From: Nocardioides iriomotensis | Lineage (GTDB): Bacteria > Actinomycetota > Actinomycetes > Propionibacteriales > Nocardioidaceae | Direction: 5' to 3' | NCBI RefSeq assembly: GCF_004168035.1 | Contig: NZ_SDPU01000028.1 | Coordinates: forward strand, 1 to 64,000 | DNA: 64,000 nucleotides | Shown here: one piece after another, positions 26,999 through 35,177 of the stretch | Layout of the letters: each line of letters starts with the position of its first letter | Numbering within the stretch: the first letter of the stretch is position 1 | Program-made: the position numbers and the translations under genes | The notes under the pieces: generated by a model | The model's input: only the letters and a program-made list of their open reading frames with translations | Database searches by the model: none | Told to the model about the DNA's origin: nothing

Positions 26999-27609
26999 GC
27001 GCTCCCGTGCACACCGCCCCCATCCCGCTGACCCCCGTGGTCGGCTCCCGCGCGCAGCAGCAGGTCGCGTTCGTCGGCCCGTTCGGGGTCGGCAAGACCA
27101 CCGCGGTCTTCACGCTGTGCGGCGACTCCGTGGCGAGCACCGACGTGAAGAGCTCGCTGGTGAAGGCCCGGGCCGGCCGGCACGTGAAGCCCACGACCAC
27201 GGTGGGCCTGGAGATGGGCGAGTGGACCACCCCGGACGGCCGCACCGTCTCCGTCGTCGGCACACCCGGGCAGGAGCGCTTCGACCTGGTACGGCGGTCG
27301 GCGATGCCGCGCAGCGCCGGGGTGGTGCTGTGGCTGTTCGGCGACCACGAGCACGCCGGGCTCGACGCGGAGCTCTGGCTCGACTTCATCGCGGCCGAGG
27401 TGACGCTGGACAAGATCACCGTCGCCCTCACCCGGCTCGACGGCCAGGATCTCGACGCGGAGCTGGACGCGTTCCGGCAGATCGTCGACCGGTTCTCCCC
27501 CGCCATCCCGCTGGTGGCCGCCGACCCGCGCGACCAGGGCGACGTGCAGGCCGTCGTGCTGGCGGCGCTGCGCGGCCCTGCCCTGCAGGTCGTCGAGCAG
27601 GCCGGCTGA
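26995..27609 (+). CDS. Small Ras-like GTPase (MglA/CvnD-related)
   Basis: A 204-residue P-loop NTPase. G1 is GPFGVGKT at 28-35, switch I has PTTTVGLEMG, and G3 is GTPGQERF at 89-96, all fitting small GTPases of the MglA/CvnD kind. The usual NKxD motif is TRLD at 146-149, so base recognition may be altered. GTG start overlaps the upstream roadblock gene by four bases, and the second roadblock gene begins one base after its stop. Likely acts as a switch at the membrane or cell pole; no conservon kinase (CvnA) or DUF742 gene (CvnC) is present. Confidence 0.85.
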   Translation: MSAPVHTAPIPLTPVVGSRAQQQVAFVGPFGVGKTTAVFTLCGDSVASTDVKSSLVKARAGRHVKPTTTVGLEMGEWTTPDGRTVSVVGTPGQERFDLVRRSAMPRSAGVVLWLFGDHEHAGLDAELWLDFIAAEVTLDKITVALTRLDGQDLDAELDAFRQIVDRFSPAIPLVAADPRDQGDVQAVVLAALRGPALQVVEQAG

Positions 27610-27610
27610 C

Positions 27611-28120
27611 GTGACAGCCGGCCCGTGGACTGACGCGCTGGCCGTCGACGCCGCCGACGCCGACCGCTCGACGTTCGAGCTCGGTGCCGACGAGGCGCGG
27701 GCGTGGCACGACATCACCGACCGGACCGGTGCCCTGCTGGTGCCGGTGCTCGAGCGGCTGGCCGGGGCCCTCCCCTCGGTGACCGGGGTCATGGTCGCGA
27801 CCGCCGACGGCTTCAACCTGTGCGCGCTCGGCCTGGCCGCCGACCGCGTCGAGCGGGTCTGCGCGATGACCAGCGCGCTGTTCTCGATGGCGACGACGGC
27901 GATGCCCGACGACGAACCCGGAGAGGCGGACCTGCTGACGATCGGCAGCGACGAGGCCTGCACCGTCGTGCTGGCCCTGCCCGGGCTCAGCCTCGGCGCC
28001 GCCATCCTCTGCGTGAGCGCCCGGCACGAGACGCTCGGCTCGCTGGTCTACCGGGCGCGTGCCGCGGCGGCCGAGATCACCGCGCTCGGTCTCGAGGGCG
28101 CCGTCAGTACCGCTTGGTGA
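27611..28120 (+). CDS. Roadblock/LC7 domain protein (second of two)
   Basis: A 169-residue protein with an N-terminal extension of about 45 residues (acidic, DAADADRSTFELGADEA) and a roadblock domain: LPSVTGVMVATADGFNLCAL, CAMTSALFSMATTAM, DEACTVVLALPGLSLGAAIL. GTG start one base after the GTPase stop. The two roadblock proteins differ in length and sequence, so they may form a heterodimer around the GTPase. The last 17 bases overlap the convergent GH43-like gene. Confidence 0.8.
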   Translation: MTAGPWTDALAVDAADADRSTFELGADEARAWHDITDRTGALLVPVLERLAGALPSVTGVMVATADGFNLCALGLAADRVERVCAMTSALFSMATTAMPDDEPGEADLLTIGSDEACTVVLALPGLSLGAAILCVSARHETLGSLVYRARAAAAEITALGLEGAVSTAW

Positions 28121-29210
28121 CCTCGAGGGTGCCGTCGCCGCGCACCTTCAGGGTGGCGACGTACATCCGGCGCTGGTTGCAGCCACCCGCGGCGTACCGG
28201 CACGTCGCGGCGTCCTGGTAGCCGACCCGGCCGGAGCGCCAGGCGGAGTACGCCAGCCGCAGCCGCCCCGTGTGGTCGACGAACGGCGTCTGCGCCCCGG
28301 GCCCGGCGACGTACCCGTCGGCCTCGATCAACGGGGTGGACCGCACGCGGGTGCACGGGCCGAGCGGCGTCCTGCAGCGGGCGTAGCCGATCGCGTACTT
28401 CGCGGTGGAGTACCGGTTGCCGGAGTAGAAGAGGAAGATCCGGCCGCCGACCGCGATCGGCGAGGGCGCCTCGATGACGTTGCCCTCCCAGCTGTCCGCG
28501 GTCGCGAGGAGCACCGTGGGCTTCGTGCCCGGGGCGAACGCCAGGCCGTCCGGGGTCATCTCCTGGGCGACCACCTCGGTCGGCTTGCTGCCCGGGACCC
28601 CGGCGTTCTTCCAGACCAGGTAGACCCGGCCCCGGTGCCGCAGCCAGGCCGGGTCGATGCTGCCCATCGGGTCCGACGAGCAGTACAGCGGCCCGCTGCT
28701 GGTGTCGACGAACGGGCCCGTCGGCAGCGAGGACGTCGCCAGGGAGAGGCAGTGCCGGTTGCTGCCGGCCGTGGTCTGCACGGCGTAGGCGTCGACGTAC
28801 AGGCCGCCGAGCTTCGCGACCGCGGGCGCCCAGACGCCGGGCTTGCCGTTCGGCGGCAGCTTCGCGGCCCAGGCGGCCGGCGTCGGCATGGCGTCGTTGT
28901 AGCCGACCCAGCCGCTGTAGCCCGACTCGAGCGGCCACGCGGCCCGCGCGTTCCACGTGACGAGGTCGGTGGAGGTCATCAGGGGCAGGTTGTTGCCGTC
29001 GAGGTTGGTGGCGTAGGCGAAGTGCGTCGAGCCCTCGCGGATGATCGACGGCGCGCCGAACTCGCCGGCGTACGGCAGCCCGGCCCAGAAGCGGTCCGAG
29101 CCGGGTGCGGCCGAGGCCGGGGCGACCGGTCCGGCGACGCCCGCCAGGGCGGCGATCGCGGACACCACCATCACTGCCAGGCCTGCGGCCCGGGTCCTGC
29201 TGACGTGCAC
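28104..29210 (-). CDS. Secreted five-bladed beta-propeller protein, GH43-like
   Basis: A 368-residue exported protein with a signal peptide (about 1-35, ending PASAAPGS). The rest has the repeating pattern of glycoside hydrolase family 43 propellers: GEFGAPSIIREGSTHFAYAT, KPGVWAPAVAKLGGLYVDAY, MGSSIDPAWL-like SIDPAWLRHRGRVYLVWK, WEGNVIEAPSPIAVGGRIFL. The usual GH43 acids (Asp early, Asp in IDP, Glu in IEAP) seem present, so arabinan or xylan hydrolysis is plausible, but the family also contains non-enzymes. GTG at 29210. Confidence 0.82.
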   Translation of the reverse strand: MHVSRTRAAGLAVMVVSAIAALAGVAGPVAPASAAPGSDRFWAGLPYAGEFGAPSIIREGSTHFAYATNLDGNNLPLMTSTDLVTWNARAAWPLESGYSGWVGYNDAMPTPAAWAAKLPPNGKPGVWAPAVAKLGGLYVDAYAVQTTAGSNRHCLSLATSSLPTGPFVDTSSGPLYCSSDPMGSIDPAWLRHRGRVYLVWKNAGVPGSKPTEVVAQEMTPDGLAFAPGTKPTVLLATADSWEGNVIEAPSPIAVGGRIFLFYSGNRYSTAKYAIGYARCRTPLGPCTRVRSTPLIEADGYVAGPGAQTPFVDHTGRLRLAYSAWRSGRVGYQDAATCRYAAGGCNQRRMYVATLKVRGDGTLEVTKRY

Positions 29211-29234
29211 CTGCGAAGCTCCCCCGACAACGGC

Positions 29235-31211
29235 TCAGACGATCGTGCTCTCCTCCGAGCTATCGGCAGGTGCGGGGACGACCGGAGGAATTGCGGGCCC
29301 GGATCCGGCGGGCGGCGGTCCGGGGTGCTCCGGTGCGAGCGGCCGCTCGGCCTCGTGCGCGGCGAGCGCCCGCTCGGCCGCGGCGACGACGTCGTCGCGG
29401 GTGCCCGCCTGGTCGGAGGCGGCCAGGGCGATGCAGAGGCGCGTGTGGGCAGGGTCGCCGTACGTCACGCCCGACCAGGTCTTGCGGCTGCTCACCTTCA
29501 TCATCGTGCGGTCGGCGCCCATGTGCTCCATCTCCTCCAGCTGCGCCAGCGCCCACTCGCGCCGCTTGTAGCCGGAGAACACGACCCGGTCGCTGGTCAC
29601 CGTCACGTCGCCGTCGTCGACGACCGTCACGTGGCTGCTGCCCTGGCGCTGCCGGACCTCGACCATCGAGCCGGGCACGGTGCAGTAGACCTGCTCCCAC
29701 GCGCGGAGCTTGAAGGCCGTGAAGCCGGTCGGCCGGATGCCGCGGTCGAGCCGGGCGCGCTGCAGCAGGTCGGCGAGGTGCGTCCGGCGCTCGTCCCAGA
29801 CCTTCCGGTCCTGCTCGTGCAGGAGGGCGGCGTGCTCGTAGTCGACGAGCCGGTCGTGGTACGCCGCCGCGTCCTCCGCCCGGCGGCGGGCGGTCTCGTC
29901 ACGCTCACGCTCGCCGGCCGCGGCGGCCTCGCGCATCGCCTCGCGCTCGCGGCGGGCGGCGACCTTCTCGCGCTGGGCGGAGACGATCAGGCTGAGCAGA
30001 CCCAGCCCGATGATCAGCACGAGCACCGAGCCGGCACCGGCGACCACGTCGCCCGCGCTGATCGGCGTCGCGTCGACCTCGGTCGGGAGGTCGCGGGTCG
30101 TCGTGTTGCCCGCCGGATCGGTCGCGGTGACCGAGGCGGTGTATCCGCCCTCCTCGAGCCCGGTCGCCTCGACCCGGCGCGGACCGTCCCCGGCGGCGAA
30201 GGAGCCGTCGGCGACCGTGTCGCCGGTGCCGTCCCGCAGCTGCCACGTGACGTCGCTGCCGGGCTCGGCCGCGATCCGGGCGGCCCAGGCCTCCTGGCCG
30301 CCGAGGTCCTCGACGGCCAGCGGGGGTGCCGCGGTGTCGACGGTGAACGGGGCGAGGCGGGTGACGCCGCGCCGGCCGGAGTCGTCGGTCAGCCGGACCC
30401 GGGCGCCGGGGTGGGCGCCGTCGGCGAGCTCGAACGAGGCGCGGGCGGTGCCGTCGTCACCGAGCACGACCCGGCGGGAGCCGGCCCGGGGAACCGTCAC
30501 GACCGCCCGCGCACCGGGCGTGCCGGTGACCGCGACGGTCTGGTTGGCGTCGCCGGGCTCGCTGGTCAGCGCGGCACGGACCTTCAGCCGCGGCACCGCG
30601 ACCAGCACGGTGCGGTCGACGAACCGCTGGTTGCCGGCCTCGTCGGTCAGCCCGACGGAGAGCACGTGGCTGCCGTCGGCGAGCGCCGCCGTCACGTCGA
30701 GGGCCCCGCCGGGGCTGGTGCCGTCGGCGACGGGAAGGCCGTCGACGGTGACGGAGTACGACGTGCCGGGGTCGGTGGTCAGCGAGAGCCGGGTGCGCGC
30801 GTCGGCCGGCGTCGCGCGGGCGACCCGGACGCGCTTCACGACCGGCGGGGTCGCGTCGGCCTCGACCCGCACCGTCGTCGGCCGGCTGGCGACGCCGGAG
30901 TAGTCCGTCGCGCTGACGTCGTAGCGGTGCCTGCCGGTCGGCGCGGTCAGCTCGATCCACTGCACGCCGCCACCGGCGTAGGCCGTGGCGACGACCGTCT
31001 CGCCGTCGTGCACCTGCACGGTGGTGCCGGCTGCGGCGCTCACCGGGATGCGGACGAGGCCGGCCGGCCCGGTCTCGGGCACGCCGACCTTCGGGCTCGC
31101 CGGCAACGTCGGCACGTCGGCCGCGTACGCCGTACCTGCGCCGGCGAGGGCGGTTCCCACCACCACGATCGCCAGCCCTGCCGCTGCCTGCCCCCAGGCA
31201 CGAACGGGCAT
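29235..31211 (-). CDS. Exported Ig-repeat membrane protein with cytoplasmic coiled coil and PH-like C-terminus
   Basis: A 658-residue single-pass protein: signal peptide (1 to about 31), four bacterial Ig-like modules (about 36-117, 122-207, 208-292, 293-379; for example SVTATDPAGNTTTRDLPTEV), one membrane segment at 388-411, a charged coiled coil at about 412-485 rich in Arg and Glu, then a cytoplasmic domain with a beta-rich PH-like pattern (VTVVDDGDVTVTSDRVVFSG). The design suggests a link between the outside and the cell interior. ATG at 31211 with GGGGAG seven bases upstream. No named family; follows the GH43-like gene on the same strand. Confidence 0.72.
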   Translation of the reverse strand: MPVRAWGQAAAGLAIVVVGTALAGAGTAYAADVPTLPASPKVGVPETGPAGLVRIPVSAAAGTTVQVHDGETVVATAYAGGGVQWIELTAPTGRHRYDVSATDYSGVASRPTTVRVEADATPPVVKRVRVARATPADARTRLSLTTDPGTSYSVTVDGLPVADGTSPGGALDVTAALADGSHVLSVGLTDEAGNQRFVDRTVLVAVPRLKVRAALTSEPGDANQTVAVTGTPGARAVVTVPRAGSRRVVLGDDGTARASFELADGAHPGARVRLTDDSGRRGVTRLAPFTVDTAAPPLAVEDLGGQEAWAARIAAEPGSDVTWQLRDGTGDTVADGSFAAGDGPRRVEATGLEEGGYTASVTATDPAGNTTTRDLPTEVDATPISAGDVVAGAGSVLVLIIGLGLLSLIVSAQREKVAARREREAMREAAAAGERERDETARRRAEDAAAYHDRLVDYEHAALLHEQDRKVWDERRTHLADLLQRARLDRGIRPTGFTAFKLRAWEQVYCTVPGSMVEVRQRQGSSHVTVVDDGDVTVTSDRVVFSGYKRREWALAQLEEMEHMGADRTMMKVSSRKTWSGVTYGDPAHTRLCIALAASDQAGTRDDVVAAAERALAAHEAERPLAPEHPGPPPAGSGPAIPPVVPAPADSSEESTIV

Positions 31212-31322
31212 CCTCGAGCTCCCCAACTACATCGTCCTACCCCACGTCCGCCACCCGAGTGACCCGGTCGACGCTAGTCGCCGTGAGGGCGGCCGTCGGG
31301 GATATCCCGACGTGTCGCGGTG

Positions 31323-31574
31323 TCAGGCTGCGGGGTTGTCCGGATGCTGATCGTCGAGGACCTCGACGTACAGGAATCCGTACTGCGCGCGGGCGTAGCG
31401 GGTCGCGGCCGGGACGTCCTGGAACGTGACCGCGTGCGACGACGGGGTGGGCGCGTCGCAGTCGCTGGGGTGCAGGACCACGGCCCAGCCGCCGTCGGGG
31501 GCGCGCAGGATCGTGCAGATGGGTACGGCGTGGGCGCTCGGCGCTCCGGCCAGGACGACGGTGCGGCTGGTCAT
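31323..31574 (-). CDS. Small hypothetical protein, 83 residues
   Basis: An 83-residue protein with no membrane segment; it includes WAVVLHPSDCDAP and the C-terminal RYARAQYGFLYVEVLDDQ. AGGAGG sits just before the ATG. Divergent from the large LuxR gene and possibly controlled by it. I recognise no family. Confidence 0.62.
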   Translation of the reverse strand: MTSRTVVLAGAPSAHAVPICTILRAPDGGWAVVLHPSDCDAPTPSSHAVTFQDVPAATRYARAQYGFLYVEVLDDQHPDNPAA

Positions 31575-31665
31575 GGGTCCTCCTCCCGAGGAACGGGTGC
31601 ACGAGGTGTTCGTGCTGGAGGGACCATCGGCTTGCCTTCTCCGGACCTGACCCGTCCGCCGTACC

Positions 31666-31671
31666 TATGCT
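31666..31671 (+). promoter_or_regulatory. Putative -10 element of the LuxR gene
   Basis: TATGCT fits TANNNT and puts the transcription start exactly on the G of the GTG start codon at 31678. No ribosome binding site is visible before that GTG, which supports a leaderless message. Confidence 0.5.
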
Positions 31672-31677
31672 GCGGGC

Positions 31678-34362
31678 GTGCCGACCACGGTGCTCGCCAC
31701 CAAGCTGATCGCTCCGTCGCCCCGACGGAGGCTGGTGGCACGCCCACGGCTGCTGCGGCTGCTCGACGCGACGATCGAGCCGGGCCACCGGCTGACCTTG
31801 GTCTCGGCGCCGGCCGGGTTCGGCAAGACCACCGCGGTGTCCGAATGGTGCGCGCGGCTGGCCCCGGCCGGGGACGAGGCCGCCCCGGCGTCCGTCGCCT
31901 GGGTGTCGATGGACGAGGGCGACAACCAGGCCGGACGGCTGCTGGCGTACGTGCTGGCCGCGCTGGCGCGAGCGGGCCTGCCGGTCGACCCGGCCGAGGG
32001 CGACCCGGACGTCGCCGCGGTCCTGCCGGCGCTGGTCAACGACGCCGCGCAGGCCTGTGCCACCGACCCCGAGCACGCGTGGGTGCTGGTGCTCGACGAC
32101 TACCACGCCGTCACCGACCCCGGGACGCACGAGGCCGTCGCCTTCCTGCTCGAGCACCTGCCGCCGCAGGTCCACCTGCTGCTGACCACCCGGGCCGACC
32201 CGCCGCTGCCGCTCGCCCGGCTGCGCAGCCGCGGCCAGCTGGCCGAGGTGCGCGCGGCGGACCTGCGGTTCAGCCCGGACGAGGCGCAGCAGTTCCTCAG
32301 CGACGTGATGGACGTCGACCTCGACGCCGCCGCGGTGACCGCCCTCGACCGCCGGACCGAGGGCTGGGCGGCGGGGCTGCAGCTGGCGGGTCTGTCGCTG
32401 CGCGACCTTGCCGACGCGTCCGCGCAGGAGGCGTTCGTCGCGGACTTCGCCGGCAGCAACCGGTTCGTCCTGGACTACCTCGCCGACGAGGTCCTCGCGC
32501 GGCAGCCTCCCGAGGTCCGAGCGTTCCTGCTGCGCACGTCGGTGCTGCAGGCGCTGACCGGCGACCTGTGCGACGCGGTCACCGGCCAGGCCGGCGGTGC
32601 GGCGACCCTCGAGCAGCTCGAGCGCGGCAACGTCTTCGTGGTGCCGCTCGACCCGGCCCGGAGCTGGTACCGCTACCACCACCTCTTCGCCGACGTCCTG
32701 CGCGGGCGGCTGCTCGCGGAGCACCCCGACGAGGTGCCGCGCCTGCACCTGCGGGCGAGCGACTGGTACGACGCGCACGGGCACGTCGAGGAGGCGGTCC
32801 GCCACGCTCAGGACGCCGGCGACCACGAGCGGGCGGGACGGCTGATGGAGGCCGGCCTGGGCGACGTCCGCCGGGCGCGTCGCGACGACCTGCTGCTGGC
32901 GTGGCTGGGGTCGCTGCCGGACGCCGTGGTGCGGCACAGCCCGGTGCTCAGCGTGGCCGCGGCCTGGGCGCAGATGATGCACGGCGACCTCGACGCGGCC
33001 GAGGCCCTGCTCGACGTCGCCGACGCGCTGCTGCGGGCCGGGCGCGCCGATCCGGCGCTGCGTGCGACCTGGCCGGACACCGAGGACCTGCGGACGATCG
33101 GCGGCGCGATCGAGCTGTACCGGGCGTCCGTCGCGCAGGCACGCGGGGACGTCGACGGCACGCTGCGGCACGCGCGAGCCGCGCTGGACGCCGCCGGCCC
33201 CGAGGACCACTTCATCCGCGGCGGCGGCGCCGGGTACCTCGGGCTGGGCCTCTGGGCCGCGGGCGACGTCCGCCAGGGCCTCGAGACGTTCGGCCTCGCG
33301 GTCGAGAGCCTGCACGCAGCGGGCAACCTGGTCGACGAGCTCGACGCGACGATCGAGCTGGCCGACATGTGGCTCTCCGCGGGACGTCCCGGGCGGGCTC
33401 GCGCTCTCTACGACGACGCGCTCCGGTCCGCGACCTCCGGCGGCCCGCCGTACCCGCGGGCGACGGCGGACCTGCACGTCGGGCTCGCGGGGCTGGACCT
33501 CGAGGCCGACGACCTCGCGGCCGCCGAGGCGCACCTCGAGGCCGCCCGGGTGCTGGCCGAGCGAGCGGCGATCACCGAGAACAAGTGGCGCTGGTACGCC
33601 GTGTCCGCACGGCTGCGCTCGGCCGTCGGCGACCACGTGGCCGCGCTCGACCTGCTCGACGAGGCCCGGGCGCGCTACCGGCCGGGCTTCTACCCCGACC
33701 TCCGGCCGCTCCTGTCGCAGAAGGCCCGGGTCCAGCTCGCCGCCGGCGACCTCGCGGCCGCGGAGGCCTGGGCCGTCACGGCGGCCGTCGACACGGCCGC
33801 CGAGCCGACGTACCTCCACGAGCACGCCGAGCTCACCCTCGCCCGGGTCGCGCTGGCGCGGCGCGCGGACGACCGGGCGCAGTGGCCGTCACGGCTGGCG
33901 CTCCTCGAGGCGGCCGCCGCGGAGGGGGGCCGGGCCGACAGCGTGCTGGAGATCCGCGTCGTCCGCGCCCTCGCCGAGCTGGCGCTCGGCACGCCGGACG
34001 ACGCCCGCGGCACCCTCACCCTCGCGCTGGCCGAAGCCCCCGAGCCGGACGCCTACGCCCGGCTGTTCCTCGACGAGGACCCCGCCCTCGTCGCTCTGGT
34101 CCCGGCGCTCGCCGCGCGGCTGCACGGGGAGCGACCGACCTCCGCACCGGCGCTCCTCCAGGGTCTCCCGGACCCGCTCAGCGAGCGCGAGCTCGACGTG
34201 CTGCGGCGGCTGGCCGGCGAGCAGACCGGACCCGAGCTGGCCCGCGAGCTGTACATCTCGCTGAACACGCTGCGCACGCACACCAAGCGGATCTTCACCA
34301 AGCTCGACGTGAGCACCCGGGCGGCGGCCGTCCGACGCGGCCGGGAGCTCGGCCTCCTCTGA
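31678..34362 (+). CDS. Large ATP-binding LuxR-family regulator (MalT/LAL type)
   Basis: An 894-residue STAND-type transcription activator. Walker A is SAPAGFGKTTAV at about 43-54 and the Walker B region is VLVLDDYHAV; a winged-helix part and a long helical repeat (TPR-like) region follow to about 820. The C-terminal 65 residues are a LuxR helix-turn-helix (LSERELDVLRRLAGEQTG ... YISLNTLRTHTKRIFTKL). Such proteins bind an inducer and ATP, oligomerise and activate neighbouring genes. The likely target is the operon starting at 34491, where a palindrome lies near -45. The inducer is unknown. Confidence 0.92.
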   Translation: MPTTVLATKLIAPSPRRRLVARPRLLRLLDATIEPGHRLTLVSAPAGFGKTTAVSEWCARLAPAGDEAAPASVAWVSMDEGDNQAGRLLAYVLAALARAGLPVDPAEGDPDVAAVLPALVNDAAQACATDPEHAWVLVLDDYHAVTDPGTHEAVAFLLEHLPPQVHLLLTTRADPPLPLARLRSRGQLAEVRAADLRFSPDEAQQFLSDVMDVDLDAAAVTALDRRTEGWAAGLQLAGLSLRDLADASAQEAFVADFAGSNRFVLDYLADEVLARQPPEVRAFLLRTSVLQALTGDLCDAVTGQAGGAATLEQLERGNVFVVPLDPARSWYRYHHLFADVLRGRLLAEHPDEVPRLHLRASDWYDAHGHVEEAVRHAQDAGDHERAGRLMEAGLGDVRRARRDDLLLAWLGSLPDAVVRHSPVLSVAAAWAQMMHGDLDAAEALLDVADALLRAGRADPALRATWPDTEDLRTIGGAIELYRASVAQARGDVDGTLRHARAALDAAGPEDHFIRGGGAGYLGLGLWAAGDVRQGLETFGLAVESLHAAGNLVDELDATIELADMWLSAGRPGRARALYDDALRSATSGGPPYPRATADLHVGLAGLDLEADDLAAAEAHLEAARVLAERAAITENKWRWYAVSARLRSAVGDHVAALDLLDEARARYRPGFYPDLRPLLSQKARVQLAAGDLAAAEAWAVTAAVDTAAEPTYLHEHAELTLARVALARRADDRAQWPSRLALLEAAAAEGGRADSVLEIRVVRALAELALGTPDDARGTLTLALAEAPEPDAYARLFLDEDPALVALVPALAARLHGERPTSAPALLQGLPDPLSERELDVLRRLAGEQTGPELARELYISLNTLRTHTKRIFTKLDVSTRAAAVRRGRELGLL

Positions 34363-34393
34363 CCCGGCCGGGCCGCGGCTCACCACCGGGAAT

Positions 34394-34404
34394 CACATCA
34401 TGTG
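34394..34404 (+). promoter_or_regulatory. Palindrome, possible LuxR regulator operator
   Basis: CACATCATGTG is a perfect 5-1-5 palindrome. Wider flanks CACCAC (34381) and GTGGTG (34402) add a second partial symmetry. Its centre lies about 45 bases before the transcription start predicted from the TACGTT hexamer, the position for an activator next to RNA polymerase. Binding by the upstream regulator is inferred. Confidence 0.45.
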
Positions 34405-34431
34405 GTGACGCCCGGCCCCGGTCGCGCGACC

Positions 34432-34437
34432 TACGTT
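34432..34437 (+). promoter_or_regulatory. Putative -10 element of the 34.5-36.5 kb operon
   Basis: TACGTT fits TANNNT; transcription would start near 34444, giving a leader of about 47 bases with GAGGAG before the first ATG. No good -35 element is visible, as expected for an activator-dependent promoter. Confidence 0.45.
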
Positions 34438-34490
34438 CCCGTCATACCCGCGGCGCCCGCCACGGACCGACCGGAACCGAGGAGACGGCC

Positions 34491-35177
34491 ATGACCATCA
34501 CCACCACCTTCCTGACCCGGGCCGCCGGCGTCGCGGCCGCCACCGCCGGACTGCTCTTCGTGGGCGTGCAGATCGGCCACCCGCACCTGGACGTCGACAG
34601 CATCACCACCACCGAGGTCGTGGTCCGCAACAGCCTGAAGGTCGTGATGGCGACCCTCGCCCTGGTCGGCATCACCGGCATGTACCTCAGCCAGGTCCGC
34701 CGGAACGGCGTCCTGGGCCTGGTCGGCTACGTCGTGCTGGCGGCCGGCTACCTCAGCATCATGGCCACGACGGTCATCGCCGCCACGGTCCTGCCGGCCA
34801 TCGCCGCCACCGACCCGTCGTACGTCGCCGACGTCCTCACCGTCTCCACCGGCGGGCAGGCCGCGGGCGACATCGGCGCGCTCGCGACCATGCACCAGCT
34901 CCAGGGCTTCGCCTACCTGCTCGGCGGCCTGCTGTTCGGCATCGCGCTGTTCCGGGCCCACGTCCTGACCCGCTGGGCGACCGTGCTGCTCGCGGTCGGT
35001 GGCGTGGTCAGCATCGCCCTCTCGGTCATGCCGGACGCGTTCTACCGGCTGCTCGCCTACCCGAACGGCATCGCCATGGTCGCGCTGGGCATCTCGCTCT
35101 TCCGTACCGCGGGCCGCGAGCTCGACTCCGCCGCTCCCGACGCCGCCGCTGCCGTCACGACCCCTGCGAGCGCGTGA
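34491..35177 (+). CDS. Multi-pass membrane protein of unknown function (DUF4386-like)
   Basis: A 228-residue protein with six hydrophobic segments; the layout resembles DUF4386-type integral membrane proteins. Features include GVAAATAGLLFVGVQIGHPH at the N-terminus and a HQLQGFAYLLGGLLFGIALF segment. GAGGAG lies before the ATG. First gene of a four-gene run; its TGA shares one base with the next ATG. Function unknown; position downstream of the LAL regulator suggests a stress- or nutrient-induced membrane system. Confidence 0.8.
   Translation: MTITTTFLTRAAGVAAATAGLLFVGVQIGHPHLDVDSITTTEVVVRNSLKVVMATLALVGITGMYLSQVRRNGVLGLVGYVVLAAGYLSIMATTVIAATVLPAIAATDPSYVADVLTVSTGGQAAGDIGALATMHQLQGFAYLLGGLLFGIALFRAHVLTRWATVLLAVGGVVSIALSVMPDAFYRLLAYPNGIAMVALGISLFRTAGRELDSAAPDAAAAVTTPASA

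Noticed and set aside
28059-31262. Open frame of 1067 codons on the plus strand opposite the GH43-like and Ig-repeat genes
   Set aside because: No domain pattern, no membrane or signal segments, biased residues; the minus-strand genes have clear domains and ribosome binding sites.
31237-33825. Open frame of 862 codons opposite the LuxR gene
   Set aside because: Antisense shadow of a regulator with intact Walker and HTH motifs.
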